Shown piece by piece: positions 54,056 through 64,000 of a DNA stretch of 64,000 bases; position 1 is the stretch's first letter; every line of letters starts with the position of its first letter. The notes beneath the pieces were generated by a model. It had not been told where the DNA came from. It made no database searches and was given only the letters and a program-made list of their open reading frames with translations. The position numbers and the translations under genes are program-made. The DNA comes from Callorhinus ursinus (Eukaryota > Chordata > Mammalia > Carnivora > Otariidae), in assembly GCF_003265705.1 (NCBI RefSeq), contig NW_020312968.1:9857434-9921433 (forward strand), in the 5' to 3' direction.

Positions 54056-54508
54056 TGCTTTATTCAACAGTTCAAATACATCTTCAGTAAACAGTTCAAT
54101 AAATCTGTTCTGGTTTATTGGCTTAAACTCTCTACTTCTGGTTTATTATCTGTAAGAATAGAAACAGTCTATTTCTTGTCACTCAAAGTTTGTACCCTTT
54201 AACCAACCTGCCTTTTACTTCCCCCACCCCTCAAACCCTGGCAACCACTTTTCTACTGTTGCTATGATTTTGACTTTAAAAAAATTTGACTGGTTGATTT
54301 ACAGATTTCACATATAAGTACCATGCAGTATTTGTTGTCCTCTGTCTGGTTCGTTTCACTTAGCATGATGCCCTCCAGGTTCATCCTTGTTGTTGTAAAT
54401 TATAGAATTTTCTTGTTTCTTGAGGCTGAATAGTTATTTCGTTGTGTGTATGTATGTGAGTATATGTATACCATATACGCACAAGTACATATACACCACA
54501 TTTTCTTT

Positions 54509-55362
54509 CTTTTTTTTTTTAATTTTTTATTGTTATGTTAATCCCCATATATTACATCATTAGTTTTTGATGCAGTGTTCCATGATTCATTGTTTGTTCA
54601 TAACACCCAGTGCTCCATGCAGAACGTGCCCTCCTCAATACCCATCACCAGGCTAACCCATCCCCCCACCCCCCTACCCTCTAGAACCCTCAGTTTGTTT
54701 TTCAGAGTCCATCATCTCTCATGNNNNNNNNNNNNNNNNNNNNNNNNNNNNNNNNNNNNNNNNNNNNNNNNNNNNNNNNNNNNNNNNNNNNNNNNNNNNN
54801 NNNNNNNNNNNNNNNNNNNNNNNNNNNNNNNNNNNNNNNNNNNNNNNNNNNNNNNNNNNNNNNNNNNNNNNNNNNNNNNNNNNNNNNNNNNNNNNNNNNN
54901 NNNNNNNNNNNNNNNNNNNNNNNNNNNNNNNNNNNNNNNNNNNNNNNNNNNNNNNNNNNNNNNNNNNNNNNNNNNNNNNNNNNNNNNNNNNNNNNNNNNN
55001 NNNNNNNNNNNNNNNNNNNNNNNNNNNNNNNNNNNNNNNNNNNNNNNNNNNNNNNNNNNNNNNNNNNNNNNNNNNNNNNNNNNNNNNNNNNNNNNNNNNN
55101 NNNNNNNNNNNNNNNNNNNNNNNCTTTTCTTCCTCTCCTGTTATCTTCTTCTTTTCCTTTTTTCTTAAAATATGTTGCGTTATTTGTTTCAGAAGTACAG
55201 ATCTGTGATTCAACAGTCTTGCACAATTCACAGCGCTCACCGTAGCACATACCCTCCCCAATGTCTATCACCCAGCCACCCCATGCCTCCCACCCCCAAC
55301 CACTCCAGTAACACTCAGTTTGTTTCCTGAGATTAAGAATTCCTCATATCAGTGAGGTCATG
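54509..55362 (-). mobile_element. Nested younger L1 3' sequence(s) spanning an assembly gap
   Basis: Begins with a T-run (minus-strand A tail) and L1 3' UTR (54525-54723), then 400 N, then a second L1 3' UTR segment in the same orientation (about 55150-55362). The block is flanked by a perfect 19-bp TSD TATACACCACATTTTCTTT (54490-54508 and 55363-55381). Two 3' UTRs imply two L1 copies or a rearranged one; the gap hides the join. Confidence 0.85.
54724..55123. other. Assembly gap, 400 N
   Basis: A run of exactly 400 unknown bases inside the nested L1. Open frames drawn across it are artefacts. Confidence 0.99.
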
Positions 55363-56556
55363 TATACACCACATTTTCTTTATCCATTCATGCCTCAGCA
55401 GACACTTATGTTGTTTCTATAACTTGGCCATTAGGAATAATGCTGCAATGAACACAGGATGCCAATGTCTCTTCAAGAGAATGTTTTTGTTTCCTTTGGA
55501 TATATACCCACAGGTGGGATCGCTGGATCATCCGGTATTTCTATTTTTCATTTCTCGAGGAGCCTCTATATGGTGGCACTCACATTCCCACCAGCAGTGC
55601 GCAAGGGTTCCCTTCTCTCCAAATCCTTGTAGACACTTGTTATCTCTTGTCTTTTTGATAATAGCTGTTCTAACAGTGTGAGCTGAGATCTCATTGTGGT
55701 TTAGATGTGCATTTTCCCCATGATAAGTGATGTTGAACACCTTTTTTGTACCTCTTGGTTATTCGTATGTCTTCTTTGGACAAATGTTCTGCTTAGGGCC
55801 TTTGCCCATTTTTAACTGGGTTATTTATTTTTTGCTATTGAGTTTTATGAGTTCCTTGTGTCTTTTGGTTATTAACCCCTTATCGGATATGTAGTTTGCA
55901 AATATTTCCTTCTATTCTGTAAGTTTCCTTTTCATTTTGTTGATGGTTTCCTTTGCTGTGCAAAAGTTCTTTATTTTGATGCGGTCCCACTTGTTTATTT
56001 TTGATTTTGTTGCCAAATCCAAAACTCATTGCCAAAACTGATGTCAAGCGGTAATCCCCGTGTTTTTTTTCTGAGAGTTTTATACTTTCAGGTCTTAGGT
56101 TCAAGCTTTTAATACATTTTGGGTTGATTTTTGGTTTTGGTAGAAATAGGGGTCCAGTTTCACTCTTTTGCATGTGGTTGTTTAGTTTTCTCATCACTTA
56201 TTAGGATATATCCTTTTCCTATGGTATGTTCTTAGCTCCTTAGCTGGAAATTAATTGGCCACATATGTGTGAGTTTATGTCTGAGCTTTCAATTCCATCC
56301 CATTGATCTATGTGTTTGTTTTATACCAATACTATACTGTTTTGATTACTATGACTTTACAGTGTAGTCTGAAATTATCTCGTGTGATACCTCCTGCTTT
56401 GTTCTTCTTTCTTAAGATTGCTTTGGCTATTCAGGGCCTTTTGTGGCTCCATTAAAAATCTTAGGTTTATTTGTTCTAATTCTGTGAAAAATGCCATTGG
56501 AATTTTGATAGGGATCTCACTGAATCTGTAGATCACTTTGTGTAGTTTGGACATTT

Positions 56557-56765
56557 TTTTTTTAATTTTTAATTTTTTATTTATTTGAGAGAGACAATGA
56601 GAGAGAGAGAGCACATGAGAGGGGGGAGGGTCAGAGGGAGAAGCAGACTCCAGCTGAGCAGGGAGCCCGATGCGGGACTCGATCCTGGGACTCGATCCTG
56701 GGACTCCAGGATCATGACCTGAGCCAAAGGCAGTTGCTTAACCAACTGAGCCACCCAGGCGCCCT
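56557..56765 (-). mobile_element. SINEC (form B) inside L1
   Basis: TTTTAATTTTTAATTTTTTATTTATTTGAG to GCCACCCAGGCGCCC; GGGACTCGATCCT is tandemly duplicated. TAGTTTGGRCATTTT on both sides. Confidence 0.94.
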
Positions 56766-56909
56766 GTAGTTTGGGCATTTTAACAATATTAATTCTTTTA
56801 ATCCATGAACACAGAATAGTTGTCCATTTATTTATATCTTCTTTAATTTCTTTAATCAATTTCTTCTGGTTTTCAGTGTACAGATCTTTCTTTTTTGGTT
56901 AAATTTATT

Positions 56910-57094
56910 GCTTTTTAAAAATTATTTATTTATTTTGAGAGAGAGAGTATGAGCGGGCTTGGGGGTGGTCAGAGGGAGAGGAAGAAGCAGCTGTCCACTG
57001 AGCAGGGAGCCTGTTGCAGGGCTCGATCCCAGGACCCCAGGATCATGATCTGAGCCAAACGCAGATACTTAACCAACTGATCCACCCGGGCACC
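56910..57094 (-). mobile_element. SINEC (intermediate form) inside L1
   Basis: TTTTTAAAAATTATTTATTTATTTTGAG to TCCACCCGGGCACC. Perfect 15-bp TSD TTGGTTAAATTTATT (56895-56909, 57095-57109). Confidence 0.95.
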
Positions 57095-57560
57095 TTGGTT
57101 AAATTTATTTCTAAGTATTCAATCTTTTTGATACTGTTGTAAATGGTACTGTTTTCTTGATTTGTCTTTCTGATAGTTCATTGTTGGTGTATGAAAACGC
57201 AAATGATTTTTGTATATTGATTTTGTATTCTGCAGCTTTACCGAAACTATTAGCTGTAATGGGATTTTGTTGAAGTCTTTAAAGTTTTCTGTATAGTCCT
57301 GTCATTTGCAAATAGTGACAGCTTTATTTCTTCCTTTCCCCTTTGGATGCCCTTCTTTCTTTTTCTTGCTTACTTTGGCTAGGACTTCTAGTATCATGTT
57401 GAAGAAAAATGGTGAGAGTGGGCATCCTTGTCTTGTGCCTGATCTTGGAGGAAGATCTCTCAGTGTTTCAGTTCTGAGTATGATGTTAGCTGTGGCCTTG
57501 CCATATATGGTATTATGTTGAGATATGTTCCTTCTCTACCCAGTTTCTTGAGAGTTGAAA

Positions 57561-58334
57561 TATTCTGTATCTTAATTAATACATCCAGAAAAGATGGACC
57601 GTGTGAACTCAGATTCTGTTTCTGTAGCAGACATCAGAATGCAAGTGGGCTCAGTTTTATATATTCCAAAGAGACCATTAATTGGGATCTTTAGGATGTT
57701 ACTTCTAATTAAGTGAAACTGAGGATTTGAAAGCATTTCTTACCGTTGTAAGATGTCTTACAGTAATGTGATGTAATGTCTAACAATAGCTGGACGTAGA
57801 AAGACAGTCATAGTTTTGAACAGCAGGAAAAATTTATGTGATTCATACCAGGGTCCCTCCTTCTCCTTCTGGTATGTGACTGTTTTCATTTACAGAAGAT
57901 AAATCCATGCCAAGAATTCAACTGGACATGACCTAAAATTACTTTAATCTTAGTGTATACCTTGGAGGTGTGAAGCCCGCTTTCCTTGGCAGCCTTGCAT
58001 AGCTAATCCACACAGATTTCTCACATTTTTGAACATGGGTCTTTCCCTAAAAGTAGCAACGGGGTTTATTAGAATATGGGGGCAGGTATAGCTTAAGAAA
58101 CATATTGTAAACTTATTAGTTAATACAAAGTATCAAACTTAAAGTTGGCCAAATTATTTCTAGAATTGTGCTGAAGACGGAGTAAAACATAACCACTGTA
58201 GGGGGCAAGAAAACTTGTTTCAGGAAATCGGAATCTATCACCAAGATAACCAAGATGAGCATTTGGACTATGTTTGAGGCTGAGTAGAGGATATCATAAA
58301 TAATACTCTGGAGGAAACCCCCAAATGTGAATAT
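57561..58334. other. No feature recognised
   Basis: AT-rich; nothing identified. Confidence 0.5.
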
Positions 58335-58480
58335 GAAATTGTGCTGTGCATATGATAATATTTGTCATGTACTGAGTGCTTTGCCTGTGGGCCCAGGTGC
58401 TATAGGTTAGATATCACCATTTTACAGGGAAGAAAAGTGAGGCTAGTGTCAACAAATAAGTCTGTAGCCAGAGTTTGGAT
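58335..58480 (+). repeat. MIR/L2-like fragment
   Basis: CATGTACTGAGTGCTTTGCCTGTGGGCCCAGGTGC and ATCACCATTTTACAGGGAAG. Confidence 0.5.
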
Positions 58481-58482
58481 AC

Positions 58483-58687
58483 ATTTTTTTTTTTTTTTTT
58501 AGATTTTATTTATGTATTTGACAGAGAGAGACACAGCGAGAGCAGGAACACAAGCCGGGGGAGTGGGAGAGGGGGAAGCAGGCTTCCCACGGAGCAGGGA
58601 GTCCAACATGGGGCTCGATCCCAGGACCCTGGGATCATGACCTGAGCCGAAGGCAGACGCTTAACGACTGAGCCACCCAGGCACCCC
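58483..58687 (-). mobile_element. SINEC (form A)
   Basis: Long T-run, AGATTTTATTTATGTATTTGACAG to GCCACCCAGGCACCCC. GAGTTTGGATACA duplicated. Confidence 0.95.
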
Positions 58688-58813
58688 CGAGTTTGGATAC
58701 ACTTTAAAAATTCTGATTAAAAAAAAAAATCTCAGGGTCTCTTTTACATACCTGAGTGCTTCTCTGTATCCTTAGAGAAAGGTAAGTAAGTCCTTTTGGG
58801 TAGTTATATTTTC

Positions 58814-58982
58814 TTTTTTTTAATAAAGATTTTTATTTGAGAGAGAGAGCGAGAGAGCGAGCATGAGTGGGAGAAGCAGGCTCCCCCGGCAGGGTTCCTG
58901 ATGTGGGACTCGATTCCAGGATCCCAGGATCCTGACCTGAGCCAAAGGCAGACATTTAACTGACTGAGCCACCCAGGTGCCC
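58814..58982 (-). mobile_element. SINEC, internally shortened
   Basis: TTTTTTTTAATAAAGATTTTTATTTGAG to GCCACCCAGGTGCCC. Perfect 17-bp TSD TGGGTAGTTATATTTTC (58797-58813, 58983-58999). Confidence 0.95.
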
Positions 58983-59235
58983 TGGGTAGTTATATTTTCA
59001 AGTGGCCAGGGTTCTATCCACTCAGGAAGCTAAACATCATAAAAAGCTTTCTGAAATTAAATCACTTATTTTCTTGCCTCCTTTAACATGTAATACTGAA
59101 CATTTTCAACGTTTTCCTGAAAACTCATCCTTAATGTGGGTGACACCATAAATGTGCTCCCAGGGTCTGAGTTGTGGGAGGATCCTGGCCCCACACTGTG
59201 GTGCTTTTCCAGTTTGCTAGTCAGAGAATGATATT

Positions 59236-59401
59236 TTTTTTTAAAGATTTTATCTTTCCATCTGTCAGAGAGAGAGAGAGAGAGAGCACAAACAGGGGGA
59301 GCGGCAGGCAAAGGGAGAAGGAGAAGAGCCCGATATAGGACTTGATCCCAGGCCCTGAGGCAAAGGCAGATGCTCAACTGACTGAGCCACCCATGAGTCC
59401 C
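59236..59401 (-). mobile_element. SINEC, internally shortened
   Basis: TTTTTTTTAAAGATTTTATCTTTCCATCTGTCAG to GAGCCACCCATGAGTCCC; the GGGATCATGACC stretch is deleted. CAGAGAATGAT duplicated. Confidence 0.93.
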
Positions 59402-59702
59402 CAGAGAATGATTTTTATTCCTCCCTGGGTGTGTGTTCTTGTGATTCAAATGGGAATCTCCCAGGGCCTTAGAAAGGAAATAATTAAACTAGTTAGCATT
59501 GTATGTAAAGTAAAAGTAAATAGGCCTGAAAAGCTAGACCACAAGGGAAGCGTTAAGAGCACAGATCTCCTAACTTACATTCTCCTGTTACAGCAGCCTG
59601 ATTAAATCTTTTGTGTTATGTCCCAGATAGGTAGTGCATCACTTAACTGAGTTCCAAGTAAGATAGTGAAACTTTCATCACAAGAGATAGACGTGCGTAC
59701 AC
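59402..59702. other. No feature recognised
   Basis: Frame of 87 codons at 59342-59605 starts in a SINE and is not a gene. Confidence 0.5.
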
Positions 59703-59732
59703 ACGCACGCACGCACACACACACACACACAG
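59703..59732. repeat. (CA)n microsatellite with CG interruptions
   Basis: ACGCACGCACGC then (AC)n. Confidence 0.95.
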
Positions 59733-59829
59733 GTTTTATTTTCTCACTGGTACTGACCTACCTTAAAGATTTCCACCCGCACTAACAGATAATTTTACTT
59801 TTGAAGAAAGTAATTTTTTTATTTTATTT

Positions 59830-60017
59830 TTTTAAGATTATTTATTTATTTGAGCGAGCGAGAATGAGAGAGAGAGCACATGAGAGGGGGTAGGTCAGAA
59901 GGAGAAGCAGACTCCCCGCTGAGCAGGGAGCCCAATGCAGGACTCGATCCCGGGACTCCAGGATCATGACCTGAGCCAAAGGCAGTCGCTTAACCAACTG
60001 AGCCACCCAGGCGCCCC
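59830..60017 (-). mobile_element. SINEC (form B)
   Basis: TTTTTTTAAGATTATTTATTTATTTGAGCGAGCG to GCCACCCAGGCGCCCC. Confidence 0.94.
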
Positions 60018-60161
60018 TTGGAATTTTTTTATTTTTTTTAAGAAAGGAAATATTTTATATTACCATTTAGCGTTTGCTTACATTTTTCTTTTAAGAGGTT
60101 TTTTTTCCCATAATGGAATGTGGTTTTTGTTCACCCATGGCAAAAGCCTTTGCTACACATT

Positions 60162-60201
60162 TGCATAGACTTGTCACTAATAAATCTTTCTTTAGTAAGA
60201 A
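60162..60201 (+). repeat. 40-bp direct repeat, copy 1
   Basis: TGCATAGACTTGTCACTAAT to TAGTAAGAA. Matches 61205-61244 at 37 of 40 positions; weaker similarity extends about 12 bp to the left. Confidence 0.9.
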
Positions 60202-60234
60202 CATAACAGAACATGAGCATAACTCTGGAGGAGT

Positions 60235-60545
60235 TTTAATGTTCCTGAGCCTTGGTTTCTTCATGTGTAAGATGCAGATCAGTAAAGATTAAAATGAGGT
60301 CCAATGGGGGAACCTGGGTGGCTTAGTTGTTTAAGTGTCAGCCTTCAGCTCAGGTCATGAGCCCAGAGTCCCGAGGAGGGCTCTGTGCTCGGCAGGGAGT
60401 CTGCTGGGGAGTCTCTCTCTCCCTCTCCAGCTGCCTCTGCCCACCGCCCTTCCCCTGCTATGCTCTCTCTCTCTCACTCACTCTCTCTCAAATAAATAAA
60501 AAATCTTAAAAGATAAAATAAGCTGAGGTCCTATGGTGTGGCAGG
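60235..60545 (+). repeat. MIR fragment, split by a SINE
   Basis: CCTGAGCCTTGGTTTCTTCATGTGTAAGATGCAG resembles MIR; GGTCCTATG resumes after the SINE at 60305-60510. Confidence 0.5.
60305..60510 (+). mobile_element. SINEC (old form) inside a MIR
   Basis: TGGGGGAACCTGGGTGGCTTAGTTGTTTAAGTG to AAATAAATAAAAAATCTTAAAAG. Confidence 0.92.
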
Positions 60546-60547
60546 CT

Positions 60548-60896
60548 GTCTTAGTCCGTTTGGGCTGCTATAACAGAATACCATAGACTGGATAGCTTAT
60601 AAACAGCAAAAATTTATTTCCCACAGTTCTGGGGGCTGGGAAGCCCAAGGTCAAGGCCTCAGCACATTCAGGGTCTGGCGATGTTCTGCTTCCTGGTTCA
60701 CAGACAGCTGTCTTCACTGTCCTCACATGGTGGGAGGGGCGAGGAGCTCTCTAGGGTCTCTTTTATAAGGGCACTAATTCCAGTCATGAGGCTCTGTCCT
60801 GACCCAACCCAGAGGCCCCACTTCCTAGCTCCATCACACAGGGGTTAGGATTCGCCGTAGGAATTTGGGGGGGACATAGACATTCAGTCCACAGCA
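60548..60896 (-). mobile_element. MLT1-type LTR (ERVL-MaLR)
   Basis: TGTCTTAGTCCGTTTGGGCTGCTATAACA to GACATAGACATTCAGTCCACAGCA. This is a nearly full MaLR LTR in minus orientation, downstream of the FXN 3' UTR. Confidence 0.85.
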
Positions 60897-61109
60897 CAAG
60901 CTCAGCACAGTAAAGACGTAAGATGGGTACTATTTGAACATGAATTCGATTGAAATTCAAGTGGAATGATACTAATAACCATGTGTTTATGCTATAGCTT
61001 AAGAAAATTGTTCTTGGTCATCCCCTCATCTACCAGAAGGAATTAAAACCAGCCTGTTAAGTTGGCCTGACAGGACCACTGAATGTCTGGACTGGGAATC
61101 CACTATAGT

Positions 61110-61200
61110 TCCTCATTTCTACCCTCTCGGTTAACACGTGGGGAAACAGGTCCAGGGAGTTCGTGAAACTCGCCCAGAGACAGAGAACGGAGATGCTGCC
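61110..61200 (-). repeat. MIR fragment
   Basis: GGGGAAACAGGTCCAGGGAGTTCGTGAAACTCGCCCAGAGACAG is the MIR core on the minus strand. Confidence 0.6.
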
Positions 61201-61204
61201 TATG

Positions 61205-61244
61205 TGCATAGACTTGTCACTAAGAAGTCTTTCTTTGGTAAGAA
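61205..61244 (+). repeat. 40-bp direct repeat, copy 2
   Basis: TGCATAGACTTGTCACTAAG to TGGTAAGAA, 1043 bp from copy 1, with an MLT1 LTR between them. Confidence 0.9.
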
Positions 61245-61357
61245 AAGGTTGCACTGAGCCAAGTGAAGGACCAGGGTTCTTTTCATTAACATGAACATCT
61301 TTTCATTTATGTGGTCGTTCACAATTTGCAAAGCACCCCCTCAGCCCTGTGACCTAG

Positions 61358-61363
61358 TTTATT
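61358..61363 (-). terminator. Candidate FXN polyadenylation signal AATAAA
   Basis: Reads TTTATT on the plus strand, AATAAA on the minus strand, about 780 nt past the FXN stop. It is the first canonical hexamer on the minus strand after the stop; two ATTAAA variants come earlier. Use of this site is not shown by sequence alone. Confidence 0.4.
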
Positions 61364-61490
61364 ACACTGTATCCGCGAACTTATGAAGATGGCCCTTTTT
61401 CCCTTCTTTTCTTTGGGAGAGGTTTTGCATTCTCAGACTTGTGCTGCAGCAGCTGAATCTATGCGGATGCTTCACTTAAAAAAAAAAATA

Positions 61491-61514
61491 CACACACACA
61501 CACACACACACACA
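61491..61514. repeat. (CA)n microsatellite in the probable FXN 3' UTR
   Basis: About 12 CA units after an A-run. Confidence 0.95.
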
Positions 61515-62145
61515 ATGAAATGAAATGTGTGCGTATGTCCCTATATACGTCTCTCTGGAAGAAACATCACGTCTCTCGAGTCTTGTGCAGTTCGCAGCCT
61601 GGCAGATGCGAATGCAGAGAATGATCTTTGGTTTGAGAATTCCTGAATGTCACTGACTTTAATGATAAAGGGCTTAGGAATGTTGACATTTTCAAGAGGC
61701 ATGGCAACATTTATAGGCAACTCTTTAATGAGTCTTATTTGGGGACAGAAAGGGGAGGTCGGCCAGCCCTCTTCATGTGGTTTTAGGCAGTTAGGTCCTT
61801 CAAAGGACGAGGAGTGAAATCAAGTCATTTTTCCTCCTGAATTTTTCCTTCTTATTTTTCTTTGTTGTAAGGTTATATATAAATGTACAAGGATAGGGAC
61901 ATTATAAAACAGAAGGGATATCCTGTGAGGGAGGAAATCAGACAATAAATCCAAAAACACTACGGAAATTACAAATCCGAACTTGGGGGAGGGTGGGAGG
62001 CAACACGCTTTTTCACATAGCTCTTCCTTACACACCATGCAACTGTCCTCCAAAGCGGGAATGGAACAGACCAGACACTCAGCAGCAGGACGGAGCTGGG
62101 GTCTGGGCTTTAGAGCTGTTCATGTCTTTGGGACTGGGCTGGGCA

Positions 62146-62409
<264 letters not shown>

Positions 62410-62845
62410 TCAAAGTCAATTTAACAAGGCATACATTTGACTTCTTGTCCCGGGGTCTTTCTATGTAAGAGTAAGTACCCAGTTTATCCCCTGCAACAAT
62501 TTGACAGAACAATTCTCAAGACCTGAAAACATCTGAGCCCTCTCGATGAGTCTCTGTAAAGCACATTCTGAGCTTTCACTTTCCTGAACTCACAGAGGGT
62601 ACCTGCTATGTCCGAGCAGGGTTGTTAAAATGATGGCCATTAGTGTACCACTCACATATTTGTCCCTTACCTATATTATTATTATTTTAGTACATTCATA
62701 ACAAGTGCAACTATTACCTCTCCCTACCAAAAGTCTTCGTCGCCCCAAAAGGGAACTCTGTGCCCATTGAGCAGTTACTCCCCACCCTCTCCTCTCCCCA
62801 GCCCCTGGCAATCACCTATACTTTTTTTTTAATATATTTTTTCTT

Positions 62846-63030
62846 GGGACGTCTGGCTGGCTCAGTTGGTTAAGCGTCTGCCTTTGGCTCAGGTCATGAT
62901 CTCAGGGTCATGGGATTGAATCCCACATCGGGCTCCTTGCTCAGCAGGAAGCCTGCTTCTCCCTCCACCTGCCACTTCCCCTGCTTGTGCTCTCTGACAA
63001 ATAAATAAATAAAATCTTTAAAAAGAAAAA
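62846..63030 (+). mobile_element. SINEC (intermediate form) in FXN intron 4
   Basis: GGGACGTCTGGCTGGCTCAGTTGGTTAAGCGTCTGCC to AAATCTTTAAAAAG. Confidence 0.94.
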
Positions 63031-63728
63031 GCAATGCAGTCCTGTGAAAGATTATTTTGGATGTGAGAAGTTGAGTGGAAAATAAATTTTTTTCTTGAGG
63101 AACACAGTATTTGTGATAGTAAATGGCTGCTTAGCAGATTTTCTTTCCAGATTCCCATCATGCATTACAGATTAAACAAGCCTGGGGTAGGATCATATTG
63201 CTGGTAGGTGTGTCCAAACACAATATGGACTTTTTTGGTCTCCAGATATGACAGGGAATTCCTTCAGTGGAACCATGATAGATGGTTCCGGTGCCCTGCC
63301 TGGTATTTATACAGCCACCAATCCCCAAAGGTGATGGCTGGGTTTGAACTGATCCACCCAGGTTCTCATATGGTTCCTCCAGAGGTAAAGGGTAAGAATG
63401 TACAGTCCTCCCTCATGCATGGCTCTGGTTAGGGCTGGGACAACTGAGGCCAAAGAGAACAGGCTAATTGGCCCGCATAGGATAAAAGACCCAAGATTAA
63501 ATTAATTGGGTCTAAAAAAGCAATGCAATCTATTAAGCGTCTTGCTAGAAATGGGTGATTTCTGGAGTTTGTTGAATTATAACATACTTCCTAGAAGAAG
63601 TTGGGGCAAAGGAGGAATAGCGCTTTACTTATTTTGAACAAATAATTACACACCATGGCATGATAAACAGTATAATATTAACTGCCTAAAAATGATGTGA
63701 ACATTGGGGCAGAAGAAGAGTTACAATT

Positions 63729-63935
63729 TATTTTTTTTTAGATTTATTTATTTATTTGAGAGAGAGAGAGAGCGTGCACATCAGGGGTGCGGCAGAGGGA
63801 GGAGAGAAAAAAAATCTCAAGCAGACTCCCTGCTGAGTGCAGGGAGGACTTGGGGCTTGATCTCACTATGGAGATCATGACCTGAGCCCAAATCAAGAGT
63901 TGGATGCTTAACTGACTGAGCCACCCAGGCGCCCC
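63729..63935 (-). mobile_element. SINEC (old form) in FXN intron 4
   Basis: TTTTTTTTAGATTTATTTATTTATTTGAG to GCCACCCAGGCGCCCC, with AAATCAAGAGTTGGATGC. Confidence 0.94.
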
Positions 63936-64000
63936 CATAATTTTTTTTTTTAATGTAAATACCATGGGCTTTCAAAGAACTGCATGCTGATTATATTTGG

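Larger units (their letters stand above)
54180..57560 (-). mobile_element. Older L1 (ORF2 to 3' end), split by a younger L1 and SINEs
   Basis: Minus-strand ancient L1. Its 3' part is at 54180-54508; it resumes at 55382 with the typical TTTATCCATTCAT and TGGATATATACCCA segments and continues through ORF2 to about 57560. Frames are degraded. A younger L1 (54509-55362) sits inside, and SINEs are at 56557-56765 and 56910-57094. Confidence 0.88.
61335..62145 (-). other. FXN: Probable FXN 3' UTR
   Basis: Minus-strand sequence following the frataxin stop codon. It contains a MIR fragment near its far end and a (CA)n tract at 61491-61514. On the minus strand ATTAAA occurs at 61729-61724 and 61663-61658, and a canonical AATAAA at 61363-61358; the far end given here assumes cleavage about 20 nt past the last one. 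Human FXN has alternative, longer 3' UTRs, so the true end may lie further left. Extent is inferred. Confidence 0.6.

Noticed and set aside
54575..55271. Open frames of 174-197 codons
   Set aside because: Most of each is unknown sequence (N) in the assembly gap.

Overview
This is mammalian nuclear DNA, non-coding over almost its whole length. Carnivora is indicated by about 70 copies of tRNA-Lys-derived SINEC elements (heads reading GGGGCGCCTGGGTGGCTCAGT, TC-rich middles, AAATAAATAAAATCTTT-A tails) and by carnivore-type L1 3' ends. The two abundant young SINEC forms fit a non-canid caniform (bear, seal or mustelid group). That placement is inference; no species is claimed.

The only host coding exon I can recognise is the last coding exon of frataxin (FXN) on the minus strand (62146-62296), with its 3' acceptor, stop codon and 3' UTR running to lower coordinates. 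Positions 62297-64000 are then FXN intron 4. In mammals the gene downstream of FXN in the same orientation is TJP2. The one CpG island in the window (about 18960-20200), roughly 42 kb past the FXN stop, is best explained as an upstream TJP2 promoter/first-exon region on the minus strand. By that reading 1-18900 is TJP2 intron 1 and 20200-61300 is intergenic. The TJP2 part is inferred from gene order, not from a recognised exon.

Layout: 1-18.9 kb, putative intron with SINEs, MIR/L2, two MLT1-type LTRs, two MER5-type elements and L1 3' fragments. 18.9-20.2 kb, CpG island. 20.7-22 kb, an L1 with an internal deletion and perfect target-site duplications (TSDs). 22.3-24.6 kb, a SINE cluster in which one site was hit three times. 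28.8-30.1 kb, a 94-bp inverted repeat. 34-34.6 kb, SINEs nested in a SINE. 37.1 and 50.6 kb, two LTRs of one family. 38.4-40.4, 42.1-43.8 and 54.2-57.6 kb, L1 blocks. 41.3 kb, a SINE containing the 5' 40 nt of U6 snRNA. 44.5-45.0 kb, a Tigger-type DNA transposon. 45.27-46.46 kb, a processed ELOVL5 retrocopy with TSDs that seems to derive from a transcript that read past an exon end. 52.0 and 53.3 kb, related ERV-type LTR segments. 61.3-64 kb, FXN 3' end.

SINE shorthand below: form A has GTCGTTAAGCGTCTGCC and a CTCCCACTCCCCCTGC middle; form B has GTTGGTTAAGCGACTGCC and a CTCTGACCCTC middle; 'old' has a diverged head, often ACTCTTG; 'short' lacks the TC-rich middle. Long open frames (for example 370 codons at 19259) are GC-rich or repeat shadows. 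No bacterial or phage genes, CRISPR arrays or operons are present. The noteworthy material is retrotransposition biology and one regulatory island.
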